Origin: Streptomyces diastatochromogenes
GTDB lineage: Bacteria; Actinomycetota; Actinomycetes; Streptomycetales; Streptomycetaceae
NCBI GenBank assembly: GCA_001550305.1
Contig: LRTP01000593.1
Span: forward strand, 1 to 32,262
Direction: 5' to 3'
DNA length: 32,262 bases
Below the pieces are notes generated by a model. It searched no databases, had not been told where the DNA came from, and saw only the letters and a program-made list of their open reading frames with translations. This document shows, piece by piece, positions 8,088 through 16,101 of the stretch. The position numbers and the translations under genes are program-made. Positions within the stretch are counted from its first letter, which is position 1; every line of letters begins with the position of its first letter.

Positions 8088-8891
8088 TCAGAGGATGAAC
8101 TGCTCGACCGCGTTCGCGAAGCCCTCCTCCTCGTTGCTCGTCGTCACCCGCCTGGCCGCGCGCTGGACCTCGTGGCCGGCGTTGCCCATCGCGATGGACA
8201 GTCCCGAGTGGGCGAACATCAGTACGTCGTTGGGCATGTCGCCGATCGTGGCGATCTGTTCGGGGGAAATCTGGAGCTTGGCTGACCAGTACTTGACGAC
8301 ACCGCCCTTGTTGGCCTGCGGATGGGTCACATCGAGGTAGTAGGGCTGCGAGCGGGCGGCCGAGACATGCTCGCCGAACTGCGCGCGAGCCGCGACCGCG
8401 GCCGCCTCGACGACCTGGTGGTCATCGCTGACCCCGACGACCTTGGCGGTGCCCTGCTCGAGCCCGTCGAAGCCGGGAACGAGCGTGGGCGCGAACTGCA
8501 CCGTCCAGCTCTCGCGATCCACGTGCGGCCCCTTCGCGTCGCGGACGTACCAGTCGGCACCCCGGTAGATCCAGACGCTGAGGCCGAACGACTCCATCAG
8601 CGCGAGGACCGGTGCCACCACCTCCGCGGGAATGACCTGCTGTTCGACGACGGTCATATCCGGGTTGACGATGAGGCCACCGTTGAAGGCGGCGAGTTCA
8701 GTGGTCAGCGCCAAGGGCTCGATGATCATGGACATGCCGCGGGGTGGTCTCCCGCTGGTCACCGCGAAGAGGACGCCTGCGTCGTGGAGCTTGTGGACCG
8801 CATGGACGGCGCGGTCGGTGAGGACCTTGTCGTTCGTGACCAAAGTGCCGTCGACGTCGGCAAGAAGCAGGCGGATCGGGGTGGTCGGCAT
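8088..8891 (-). CDS. HAD-superfamily (Cof-type) sugar phosphatase
   Basis: This is a 267-residue haloacid-dehalogenase hydrolase of the Cof type, which usually removes phosphate from small sugar phosphates. The nucleophile motif is LLLADVDGTL with Asp12 and Asp14. The later motifs are present as NKGGVVKYW (conserved Lys) and ATIGDMPNDVLMF (acidic pair), with the expected C2 cap between them. ATG at 8891 follows GGAGG at short spacing; the longer upstream frame has no HAD character. It is the first gene leftward from the shared promoter region and precedes rpiA. A link to hexose or pentose phosphates is inferred from the neighbours only. Confidence 0.88.
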   Translation of the reverse strand: MPTTPIRLLLADVDGTLVTNDKVLTDRAVHAVHKLHDAGVLFAVTSGRPPRGMSMIIEPLALTTELAAFNGGLIVNPDMTVVEQQVIPAEVVAPVLALMESFGLSVWIYRGADWYVRDAKGPHVDRESWTVQFAPTLVPGFDGLEQGTAKVVGVSDDHQVVEAAAVAARAQFGEHVSAARSQPYYLDVTHPQANKGGVVKYWSAKLQISPEQIATIGDMPNDVLMFAHSGLSIAMGNAGHEVQRAARRVTTSNEEEGFANAVEQFIL

Positions 8892-9095
8892 CACGCCTCC
8901 GTAAGCTCTGGTCGCGGCCGGTCCGGGTGGGAAGAGGCAACGGCTCATGGATGCGGGGGGGGGGCCTGTGGGCCGGGTTCCCAGTCGGCTTGATTTCCGA
9001 AAGTTGCTGGAGGGTACCGTCGCGGCCGGCAATGAGTCGCAGTCGCGTTCCTCTCGAACATGAGGGGAAGGTCAATGCTCTTGAGGGCGCGCAAT

Positions 9096-9125
9096 GCTTC
9101 GATATACCCATTCGGCTTCGATATA
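9096..9125. promoter_or_regulatory. Paired 11-bp direct repeat in the divergent HAD / ppgK promoter region
   Basis: GCTTCGATATA occurs twice, at 9096-9106 and 9115-9125, a spacing of 19 bp (close to two helical turns). Both copies are followed by CCC or ACCCC. They sit in the 367-bp gap between the HAD gene (start 8891) and ppgK (start 9259), in a local AT-rich patch in an otherwise GC-rich region. This suggests a regulator site controlling both arms of the pentose phosphate island. No regulator gene lies next to it. Confidence 0.5.
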
Positions 9126-9258
9126 ACCCCGTAAGAGTGATGTGGCGAACATAAAGGATATGTGCGAGCGTTGAGGACTACATGGCGAAGCTCTTATGGG
9201 GCCTGACGTCCAAAATTCACACAACGCATTTTGGGCCGGCCCCTGAGGGGAGCGGGCA

Positions 9259-10032
9259 GTGGCGCAGGCAAGTCTGGACAAGACGGCCCACGCGGTGGGG
9301 ATCGACATCGGCGGAACCGGTATCAAGGGAGCGCCGGTCGACCTGGAGCTCGGCAGCCTCATCGGTGAGCGGGTCCGGATCCCGACCCCGCATCCGGCGA
9401 CCCCGGGGGCAGTCGCGGACGTGGTCGTGCAGGTGCTCACCCAGATCGGCGTCCCTGGATCGGTCGGGCTGACGCTCCCGGCAGTCATCCGGGGCGGCAA
9501 AGTCCAGACGACGTCCAATATCGACCCGGCCTGGATGGAGACGGACGCGGCCCAGCTCTTCGCACGAGCGACCGGCCGCGACGTGAGGGTGGTGAACGAC
9601 GCCGACGCGGCCGGGATCGCCGAGATGCGCTTCGGCGTCGGCAAGGGACGCAAGGGCGTCGTCGTGATGGTGACGCTCGGCACCGGTATCGGCAGCGCCG
9701 TCTTCTCCGACGGGTTCCTGGTGCCCAACAGCGAGCTGGGGCACCTGCCGCTGCACCACGAGGATGCCGAGGACTGGGCCGCGGAGTCGGTGCGCGAGCA
9801 CGACGACCTGTCCTGGAAGAAATGGGCGCACCGTCTGGAGACGTATCTCGAGCTCGTCCAGCGGCTGTTGTGGCCCGACCTGATTGTCATCGGCGGCGGC
9901 GTCAGCAAGAAGGCGGACAAATTCCTGCCGTACATCGAGCTCAGGACCGAGATCGTACCGGCGCAGCTGTTGAACGATGCGGGCATTGTCGGCGCGGCGC
10001 TCTTCGCCCCGGCCGGGAAAGCTCAACCCTAG
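9259..10032 (+). CDS. ppgK: Polyphosphate glucokinase (ROK family)
   Basis: This enzyme phosphorylates glucose to glucose-6-phosphate using inorganic polyphosphate, often also ATP. It has 257 residues. The phosphate-binding loop [14 protein letters not shown] lies at about residues 14-27. The rest matches the PPGK branch of the ROK family: [42 protein letters not shown] and [20 protein letters not shown] at 9259 follows a GAGGGGAGC site. It is the first gene of the rightward set and supplies the substrate for zwf at the far end, so the genes fit one route from glucose to pentose phosphate. The relic of tkt-tal-pgi follows after 51 bp. Confidence 0.93.
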   Translation: MAQASLDKTAHAVGIDIGGTGIKGAPVDLELGSLIGERVRIPTPHPATPGAVADVVVQVLTQIGVPGSVGLTLPAVIRGGKVQTTSNIDPAWMETDAAQLFARATGRDVRVVNDADAAGIAEMRFGVGKGRKGVVVMVTLGTGIGSAVFSDGFLVPNSELGHLPLHHEDAEDWAAESVREHDDLSWKKWAHRLETYLELVQRLLWPDLIVIGGGVSKKADKFLPYIELRTEIVPAQLLNDAGIVGAALFAPAGKAQP

Positions 10033-10083
10033 TCTGCCGCACTCGACATGAGCGCAGAGGCAGCACCTTCAGGGAGGCTCGCA

Positions 10084-10460
10084 TTGAGCAACAATGACCT
10101 GGAAACACTTTCCGTCAACACGATCCGCACTCTGTGCATGGACGCCATCCGGGCGGCCGACTCCGGCAGTCCGGGGACGCTGCTCGCCTACGAGACGCAG
10201 CGAACGGTGGCGGCCGCCAAGGCGCCGCACGCCAGGGCCGCCCGGCGCGACCTCTTCAGCGAGATCCCCGGGACGCCCGAGGGGCTGCCGGAGATCGAGG
10301 AGGCCATCGCCTCGGGCGTTCCGGTGGGTGGGGCGTCGAGCTCGGCGACGTGCTTGCTGTCGCGATCATCCCGGAGTTCGCGAGGGCGACCGACCCCGAA
10401 CTCGGACACGACTCGTCCACGAACGCGCTGATGCGGCACTACCGCACGCTCAAGGACTAG
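10084..10460 (+). pseudogene. Fused relic of tkt-tal-pgi (transketolase, transaldolase, glucose-6-phosphate isomerase)
   Basis: This stretch joins pieces of three pentose phosphate genes. Residues read from TTG at 10084 give [19 protein letters not shown] and SPGT, the start of transketolase. From about 10183 the same frame becomes transaldolase, with [20 protein letters not shown] and [19 protein letters not shown]. From about 10329 a different frame gives [17 protein letters not shown] and [18 protein letters not shown] then TAG, the C-terminus of phosphoglucose isomerase. Each piece is small compared with its parent (about 33, 48 and 43 residues). No catalytic unit survives. The TTG has a good GGGAGG site, so a roughly 115-residue chimera could still be made; it ends at 10431 out of frame with the pgi piece. 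Identities rest on remembered family motifs. Confidence 0.85.
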
Positions 10461-10470
10461 GAGGCGCCAG

Positions 10471-11502
10471 ATGGCGACAGACAAGCCCATGCAGCTCGGG
10501 ATGATCGGGCTCGGCCGGATGGGGGCGAACCTGGTGCGTCGGCTGATGCGAGACGGCCACAGTTGCGTCGTGTCCGACGTCAACGCGGACGCCGTCGCCG
10601 AACTGGCCGGCGAGGGCGCGACGGGCGCGGACTCGCCCCGGGACTTCGTCGCGAAACTGGACAAGCCACGGGCCGTATGGCTCATGCTTCCGGCCGCGAT
10701 CGTCGACTCCATCCTCGACCAGCTCGAGCCGTTGCTGGAGCCCGGTGACATCCTGATCGACGGCGGCAATTCCTACTACCGCGACGACATCACACGCGCC
10801 AAGCGTCTTGCCGACAAGTCGCTGCACTATGTCGACTGCGGGACCAGCGGTGGGGTCTGGGGCCTGGAGCGCGGCTACTGCCTGATGATCGGCGGCGAGG
10901 ACGAGGTCGTGGCCCATCTGGACCCGATCTTCAAGACGATCGCTCCCGGCGAGGGCTGTGCCGAGCCGACGCCGAGCCGGACCCGGACCGACGGCACCGC
11001 CCCGCTCGGGTACCTGCACTGCGGGCCGAACGGCGCCGGGCACTTCGTGAAGATGGTCCACAACGGGGTCGAGTACGGAATGATGGCCGCGATCGCCGAG
11101 GGCCTCAGCATCATCAAGCGCGCGGACGTCGGCAAAGGCCGGCAAGAGGTCGACGCGGAGACGACGCCCCTGCGCGATGCGTGGGCCTACCAGTACGACA
11201 TCGACGTCGGAGAGGTGGCCGAGGTCTGGCGGCGCGGCTCGGTCGTCGGCTCGTGGCTGGTCGACCTGATCGCCGACGCCTTCGCCGGCTCGCCCTCCCT
11301 CGACGGCTTCGCCGGGCGGGTCTCCGACTCCGGGGAAGGCCGTTGGACCGTCCTCGCCGCGGTGGACGAAGGCGTCCCGGCACCGGTCATCACCACCTCG
11401 CTCTACGAGCGCTTCGAGTCCAGGGAGGCCGGGGAGTTCACCGACAAGATCCTCTCGGCGATGCGCTCGGAGTTCGGCGGGCACGCCGAGAAGAAGGGCT
11501 GA
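10471..11502 (+). CDS. gnd: 6-phosphogluconate dehydrogenase, decarboxylating (short GndA-type)
   Basis: This enzyme oxidises 6-phosphogluconate to ribulose-5-phosphate and CO2. It has 343 residues, matching the short bacterial type rather than the roughly 470-residue E. coli type. The Rossmann motif GMIGLGRMGANL starts near residue 9. IDGGNSYYRDD, CGTSGGVWGLERGYCLM and GAGHFVKMVHNGVEYGMM carry the substrate and catalytic contacts, including the Lys and Asn of KMVHN. The ATG has an AGGAGG site and lies 10 bp after the pgi-relic stop, the spacing expected if intact pgi once preceded it in an operon. pgl follows after 5 bp. Confidence 0.95.
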   Translation: MATDKPMQLGMIGLGRMGANLVRRLMRDGHSCVVSDVNADAVAELAGEGATGADSPRDFVAKLDKPRAVWLMLPAAIVDSILDQLEPLLEPGDILIDGGNSYYRDDITRAKRLADKSLHYVDCGTSGGVWGLERGYCLMIGGEDEVVAHLDPIFKTIAPGEGCAEPTPSRTRTDGTAPLGYLHCGPNGAGHFVKMVHNGVEYGMMAAIAEGLSIIKRADVGKGRQEVDAETTPLRDAWAYQYDIDVGEVAEVWRRGSVVGSWLVDLIADAFAGSPSLDGFAGRVSDSGEGRWTVLAAVDEGVPAPVITTSLYERFESREAGEFTDKILSAMRSEFGGHAEKKG

Positions 11503-11507
11503 CGGCT

Positions 11508-12200
11508 GTGCAGCACGAACTCCAAGTCGTCGCCGACCCCGATGCGGTCGCCGGCACCGCGGCGGCGTTCGTGGCGCGGCTGGCCCGGACCTGCGTGCAA
11601 GCCCACGGCCGATTCACGTTCGCCGTCAGCGGGGGGCACACGCCATGGGCGATGTTCGCGCGGCTCGCACATGAGCACGTCCCCTGGGAGCACGTGGCGG
11701 TGTTCCAGGTCGACGAGCGGGTCGCGCCCGACGGCGACCCGGACCGCAATCTCACCCACCTGCGGGAGAGCCTCGGTGCGGCCCCGGCCGAGGTCATCGC
11801 GATGCCCGTGAACGACACCGACCTTGACGCGGCGGCCGCCGCCTACGGGCGGTCGCTGCCCGGGCGTTTCGACCTCGTTCACCTCGGCCTCGGCCCGGAC
11901 GGGCACACCGCCTCGCTGGTGCCACGGGACCCGGTGCTCGAAGTCTCGGACCGGCTGGTGGCCCTGACGGCCCCCTACATGGGCCACCAGCGCATGACAC
12001 TCACCTATCCGGCGCTCGCCCGCGCCCAGCAAGTGCTCTGGCTCATCACCGGAGCGGACAAGCGCGAACCGCTCTCGAGGCTCGTTGCGGGAGACCGGTC
12101 GATTCCCGCCGGCCGGGTCGAGGCGGCGGCGTCGCTCGTCCTCGCGGACGCGGCGGCCGGCCAGGTCCCGGCTCGCGCCGGCGCCCAGCCGCCAGCATGA
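11508..12200 (+). CDS. pgl: 6-phosphogluconolactonase
   Basis: This enzyme hydrolyses 6-phosphoglucono-lactone to 6-phosphogluconate, between the Zwf and Gnd steps. It has 230 residues, normal for the NagB-like Pgl family. Family motifs visible are FTFAVSGGHTPWAMF, VAVFQVDERVAPDGD, RNLTHLRE and LVHLGLGPDGHTASLVP. GTG at 11508 lies 5 bp after the gnd stop, so the two are probably coupled; the open frame extends far upstream but that part overlaps gnd and is not Pgl. It is followed by a short 16-bp tandem repeat and then zwf. Confidence 0.93.
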   Translation: MQHELQVVADPDAVAGTAAAFVARLARTCVQAHGRFTFAVSGGHTPWAMFARLAHEHVPWEHVAVFQVDERVAPDGDPDRNLTHLRESLGAAPAEVIAMPVNDTDLDAAAAAYGRSLPGRFDLVHLGLGPDGHTASLVPRDPVLEVSDRLVALTAPYMGHQRMTLTYPALARAQQVLWLITGADKREPLSRLVAGDRSIPAGRVEAAASLVLADAAAGQVPARAGAQPPA

Positions 12201-12201
12201 C

Positions 12202-12233
12202 CATGACGCCCGACCCTCATGACGCCCGACCCT
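12202..12233. repeat. Perfect 16-bp tandem duplication between pgl and zwf
   Basis: CATGACGCCCGACCCT occurs twice back to back (12202-12217 and 12218-12233), filling most of the gap between the pgl stop and zwf. Each copy contains an ATG. It looks like a recent slippage duplication. It is immediately upstream of the zwf leader, so it may alter coupling or ribosome access. Confidence 0.85.
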
Positions 12234-12264
12234 AGTGCCGTGCCGGCCCCGTAAGGGGGATCAG

Positions 12265-13674
12265 ATGGCTTTGAACTCATCGAAAGTTCCCGCGGACGTG
12301 CTGGTCATTTTCGGGATCACTGGCGACCTCGCGCGAAAGATGACGTTTCGCTCGCTCTATCGGCTCGAGCGGCGCAAGCTGCTGACCTGCCCGATCGTCG
12401 GAGTGGCGCGCGACGGCTGGTCCGACGACGCGCTGCGTGACCACGCCCGCGCGGCGATCAAGGCAGCGGGCGAGCCGCTCGACGACAGCGTCTTCGCCCG
12501 GTTCGCCGCCCGACTCAGCTATGTGCAGGGCGATTACGCCGACGAGGAGACGTTCCATCGCCTCGCCCGGGCGGTCAACGGCAGGCGGCACCCCGTCTTC
12601 TACCTGGAGATCCCGCCGTCGCTGTTCGCCCGGGTGGTCGGGGGCCTGGCAGGCGTCGGGCTGACCAAGGGTGCCCGGGTCGTCGTGGAGAAACCGTTCG
12701 GCCATGACCTCGCGTCGGCGCGCGCCCTCAACGCCGAGCTGCGCCAGCTCCTCGACGAGGATCAGCTGCTGAGGATCGATCACTTCCTCGGCAAAGAGCC
12801 GGCGATGGACATCCTGTTCCTGCGGTTCGCCAACTCCGTGTTCGAGCCGGTGTGGAACCGCGACCACGTCTCCTGCGTGCAGATCACCATGGCCGAGGAC
12901 TTCGGGGTCGAGGACCGCGGCCACTTCTACGACCCGGTCGGCGCGCTCCGTGACGTCGTGCAGAACCATCTGCTGCAGCTGCTCGCCCTGGTGGCGTCCG
13001 AGCCGCCGTCAGCCGCCGATGCGGACGCGCTCCGAGACCGCCGTGTTGATGTGTTCCGGGCGATCCCCGACGCCGACCCGGCCCACTACGTCCGCGGGCA
13101 GTACGAGGGGTACCTGCAGGTCCCCGGCGTGCGGCCGCACTCGCGCACCGAGACCTTCGTCGCGTTGCGGCTGGAGGTCGAGAACTGGCGCTGGTCCGGG
13201 GTGCCGTTCTTCATCCGCGCCGGCAAGTCGCTCCCCGAGCGAGTGACCGAGATCCGGATCATGTTCAAGCGCCCGCCGCGGCTTGCGTTCGCGGAGCGGT
13301 TCGCGCCCGAGCCCGACCAGTGGATCCTGCGGATCGATCCGAGCCCTGGCATGAACTTCTGCATCCAGGCCAAACAGCCGGGCAAGCAGGACACGCAGCT
13401 GGTGAACCTCGACCTCCTCTTCGCGGCCGAGCTGGGTGAGGCACCCGAACCGTACGAACGCCTGCTCAGTGATGCGATGCAAGGCAACGCGAGCCTGTTC
13501 ACCCGGGAGGACTCGGTGGAGGAGACGTGGCGAATCGTCCAGCCACTGCTGGAGGCGCCCGGCGACCCCGAGCGCTACCGGCATGGAACCTGGGGACCGA
13601 CGGCCGCGAGCAAGCTCGTCGCCGGATATCCGCGATGGCACGAACCATGGCTGCCGGCGAGCTCTCCCGACTGA
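12265..13674 (+). CDS. zwf: Glucose-6-phosphate 1-dehydrogenase
   Basis: This enzyme oxidises glucose-6-phosphate to 6-phosphoglucono-lactone, reducing NADP or NAD, the first step of the oxidative pentose phosphate pathway. It has 469 residues. The cofactor loop is VIFGITGDLARKM near residues 12-24. VVVEKPFGHDLASA and the substrate/catalytic motif RIDHFLGKEPAMDI are present, as is the C-terminal substrate domain. ATG at 12265 follows an AAGGGGGA site; an in-frame GTG at 12235 is less likely. It closes the rightward set. The OpcA partner found with Zwf in many actinobacteria is not seen here. Confidence 0.95.
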   Translation: MALNSSKVPADVLVIFGITGDLARKMTFRSLYRLERRKLLTCPIVGVARDGWSDDALRDHARAAIKAAGEPLDDSVFARFAARLSYVQGDYADEETFHRLARAVNGRRHPVFYLEIPPSLFARVVGGLAGVGLTKGARVVVEKPFGHDLASARALNAELRQLLDEDQLLRIDHFLGKEPAMDILFLRFANSVFEPVWNRDHVSCVQITMAEDFGVEDRGHFYDPVGALRDVVQNHLLQLLALVASEPPSAADADALRDRRVDVFRAIPDADPAHYVRGQYEGYLQVPGVRPHSRTETFVALRLEVENWRWSGVPFFIRAGKSLPERVTEIRIMFKRPPRLAFAERFAPEPDQWILRIDPSPGMNFCIQAKQPGKQDTQLVNLDLLFAAELGEAPEPYERLLSDAMQGNASLFTREDSVEETWRIVQPLLEAPGDPERYRHGTWGPTAASKLVAGYPRWHEPWLPASSPD

Positions 13675-13702
13675 CACGGCCGCGCCCCGGACCCGATGCG
13701 CG

Positions 13703-13885
13703 CAGGGTATGAACACCGGCATCCAGGACGCGCTGAAACCGGTAGCTCGCCGTCGTCCGCCAGGGCGCCGCACCTGAGGAACTGCTGGAGACCTACGAGG
13801 CCGAGCGCGCCCCGGTCTGCCCCAACGTCCTGCGCTTCACCGACCGCGCCTCCACCATCGCCACCAGCCCCAACGAGGCGGAAAC
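13703..13885 (+). pseudogene. Fragment of an FAD-dependent aromatic monooxygenase
   Basis: Two pieces in different frames resemble the region after the FAD-binding DG motif of flavin monooxygenases (PheA/TfdB-like). QGMNTGIQDALK starts at 13703. After a frame change near 13740 the reading becomes LAVVRQGAAPEELLETYEAE (from 13746), followed by RAPVCPNVLRFTDRASTIAT. The expected enzyme is about 500 residues, so only some 60 remain. The 430-bp gap between zwf and the DUF4142 gene otherwise holds nothing recognisable. The fragment marks a deletion or recombination endpoint. Confidence 0.65.
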
Positions 13886-14106
13886 GCCCGCCTGCCTCCG
13901 GCCGCGTGGCAAGCACAGACGGCCCGGTGCCGTCGTCCCGCACACTCACGCCCCTCCCGCCGCCCGAAGAACCCTCCCCAGGGCGCCGTTCATGAACCCT
14001 TTTTCCGGGCCGGGTGAACCTGAACGGCACCGCGCGCGTAATGCTCTTCGTCCGCCCCAGTCGGGCGATGACGAATCGGCGGATTTCTTGACGGGCAGGA
14101 GGAACG

Positions 14107-14862
14107 GTGCAGCGTTCGCTGAACATGGTGGGCGGTATCTTCGTAGGGGGCGCGCTCGCTCTCACACTTGGCGCGCTGATCTACCCGTCGATGCTCGGAG
14201 TTGACACCGTGTCGACCTCGAACGACCGGATCATCGCCAACACCCAGTGGGGGCCGTTGACCGAGGGGGACCGGGCCTTCGTGGTGGCGGTGCGCGCTGC
14301 CGGCTTGTGGGAGCACCCGGTGGGGCAGATCGGGCTCCAGAAGGGGCAGAGCAAGGGGGTCCTCACTGCCAGTCAGCACCTGATCGACGGGCACGCGGCG
14401 CTGGACGAGACCTGCCGCAAGATCGCGCCGATGCTGAACGTGACGCTGCCCAACGTGGCCAGTCCGCAGCAGGAAGGTTTCGTCACCACCCTCAAGGCGG
14501 ACAGCGGCAAGCAGTTCGACATCGACTTCGCCAACATTCTTCGCCAGACGCACGGTTCGATCTTCAACACCGTGGCAAAGATCCGCTCGACGACGAAGAA
14601 CACGCTGGTGCGCGCCCTGGCCGACCAGGCCAACGACACGGTCCTGGACCACATCACGGTGATGGAGAAGACCGGCCTGGTCGACTTCGACACCACGCTG
14701 TTCAAGCAGACCACCCCGCCGAAGCTGCCCAAGTCGGACATGACCCCGCCGGTCCCGCCCGCCGGCCAGCCCCTGGTCGTCCTCCCTCCGCCGCCGAACG
14801 CCACGTCCACCCCGGTCGACCTGGGCCCGGCATTGAACGGCCAGTCCGCCAACGGCAGCTAG
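14107..14862 (+). CDS. DUF4142 domain protein
   Basis: This is a membrane-anchored or exported protein of 251 residues. An N-terminal hydrophobic segment (NMVGGIFVGGALALTLGALI, residues 6-25) acts as signal or anchor. The body, about residues 50-205, is helical and resembles DUF4142, a ferritin-like four-helix domain of unknown function found in envelope proteins; it has the typical paired pattern GLWEHPVG...ASQHLIDGH...LDE. The C-terminus is Pro-rich. GTG at 14107 follows AGGAGG. The stop codon lies inside the target site of the IS element just downstream, and the duplicated site means the protein end is unchanged by the insertion. Confidence 0.8.
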   Translation: MQRSLNMVGGIFVGGALALTLGALIYPSMLGVDTVSTSNDRIIANTQWGPLTEGDRAFVVAVRAAGLWEHPVGQIGLQKGQSKGVLTASQHLIDGHAALDETCRKIAPMLNVTLPNVASPQQEGFVTTLKADSGKQFDIDFANILRQTHGSIFNTVAKIRSTTKNTLVRALADQANDTVLDHITVMEKTGLVDFDTTLFKQTTPPKLPKSDMTPPVPPAGQPLVVLPPPPNATSTPVDLGPALNGQSANGS

Positions 14863-14865
14863 GCG

Positions 14866-14881
14866 CAATGCCGTTGCGTTA
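14866..14881 (+). repeat. IS left terminal inverted repeat
   Basis: CAATGCCGTTGCGTTA pairs with the complement of 16306-16321 except at position 13 (G versus T). Confidence 0.9.
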
Positions 14882-14906
14882 GCTGGTCGGCGTACGCTGC
14901 TGTGCA

Positions 14907-16100
14907 GTGCTTCCGGGGGTGGTTCGGGTGTCTGCAGATGTCGGTGAGATATCGGGGTTAGGCCTGCTGACCTGGGTGTATCCGCCGGGTTTGGTGGATC
15001 GTGTGGTGGCCGCCTGTGGTCGTTCGGAGCATCGCAGACGCCTGCTGCCGGCCCGGCTGGTGGTGTACTTCGTGCTCGCACTGGCCCTGTTCTCACCGGC
15101 GCCGTATCTGGAAGTGATGCGGCACTTGGTCGAGGGCCTGCGAGGCCGGGGACTGCTGGGCGAGTGGCACATCCCGGCGAAGTCGTCGCTGTTCAGGGCC
15201 CGTCAGCGGCTGGGATCGGAGCCGCTACGGGTGCTGTTTGCCACGACCGCCAAGCCGATGGGCACCCAGGCTGCTCCGGGCTGCTTCTGGCGCGGACTGC
15301 GGCTGCTGGCGGTGGATGCCACCTGCTGGGACGTGGCCGACAGCCCGGCGAACGAGGCCGCGTTCGGCCGTCCCGGAAACAGCCGCGGCCACGACAAGTC
15401 CTGCTTTCCGCAGGTCCGGATGGCCTGCCTGATCGAGGTGGGCACCCACCTCGTGCTGGACGCGGAACTGGCCGGCTGCCGCACTGGCGAAGTCACCCTG
15501 GTCAACCGATTGCCACGATCCTGCGGACCCGGCCAACTCATCCTGGCCGACCGGGAGTTCCTGGGCGTGCCGTTGTGGCGGGCCTTCACCGACAGCGGTG
15601 CCGATCTGTTGTGGCGGGTGCCCGCCAACAGGGTCCTGCCCGTCGACCGGATGCTGCGTGATGGATCGTGGCTTTCGCGCATCCACGCCGCCGGCGACCG
15701 CACTCACACCGATCCGGTCACGGTGCGGGTGGTGGCTTACCAGCTGCACGGCACCGGCCGGGCGGCCGAGGACTACCGGCTGGTGACCACCCTGAGCGAT
15801 GCCCGCCGCTATCCCGCCCGCCAGCTGGCCGCGCTCTACCAAGAGCGCTGGGAAGCAGAAGCCGTCTTTGCCGAGCTCAAGACCCATCAACGCGGAGCCC
15901 GCACGGTGCTGAGCAGCAAGACCCCCGACGGTGTCGTGCAGCAGATCTGGGCCCACCTGCTCGTCCACCACGCACTGCGTGAGCTGATGGCCAGAACCGC
16001 CGCCACCCGGGGCCTGGACGCCGACCGGATCTCCTTCACCGAAACTCTGCGCTCCGCCCGGCGCAGCGTGACCGTCACGCCGGGCAGTTTTTCCCCCTGA
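14907..16100 (+). CDS. IS4-family transposase, main frame (frameshifted before the C-terminus)
   Basis: This is a DDE transposase of the IS4 family, 397 residues in the first frame. The catalytic acids fit Asp137 (LLAVDATCWD), Asp215 (LILADREF) and Glu318. The diagnostic Y-(2)-R-(3)-E-(6)-K signature is exact, with Tyr311, Arg314, Glu318 and Lys325 in YQERWEAEAVFAELK. An N-terminal Insertion_domain_4-type region covers about residues 20-115. The frame ends at TGA (16098-16100) after SFSP. About 69 more residues continue in the +1 frame, so the natural protein should be near 466 residues. The shift falls at TTTTTCCCCCTGA, either an indel in a homopolymer or a +1 frameshift site. Confidence 0.9.
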   Translation: MLPGVVRVSADVGEISGLGLLTWVYPPGLVDRVVAACGRSEHRRRLLPARLVVYFVLALALFSPAPYLEVMRHLVEGLRGRGLLGEWHIPAKSSLFRARQRLGSEPLRVLFATTAKPMGTQAAPGCFWRGLRLLAVDATCWDVADSPANEAAFGRPGNSRGHDKSCFPQVRMACLIEVGTHLVLDAELAGCRTGEVTLVNRLPRSCGPGQLILADREFLGVPLWRAFTDSGADLLWRVPANRVLPVDRMLRDGSWLSRIHAAGDRTHTDPVTVRVVAYQLHGTGRAAEDYRLVTTLSDARRYPARQLAALYQERWEAEAVFAELKTHQRGARTVLSSKTPDGVVQQIWAHLLVHHALRELMARTAATRGLDADRISFTETLRSARRSVTVTPGSFSP

Positions 16101-16101
16101 G

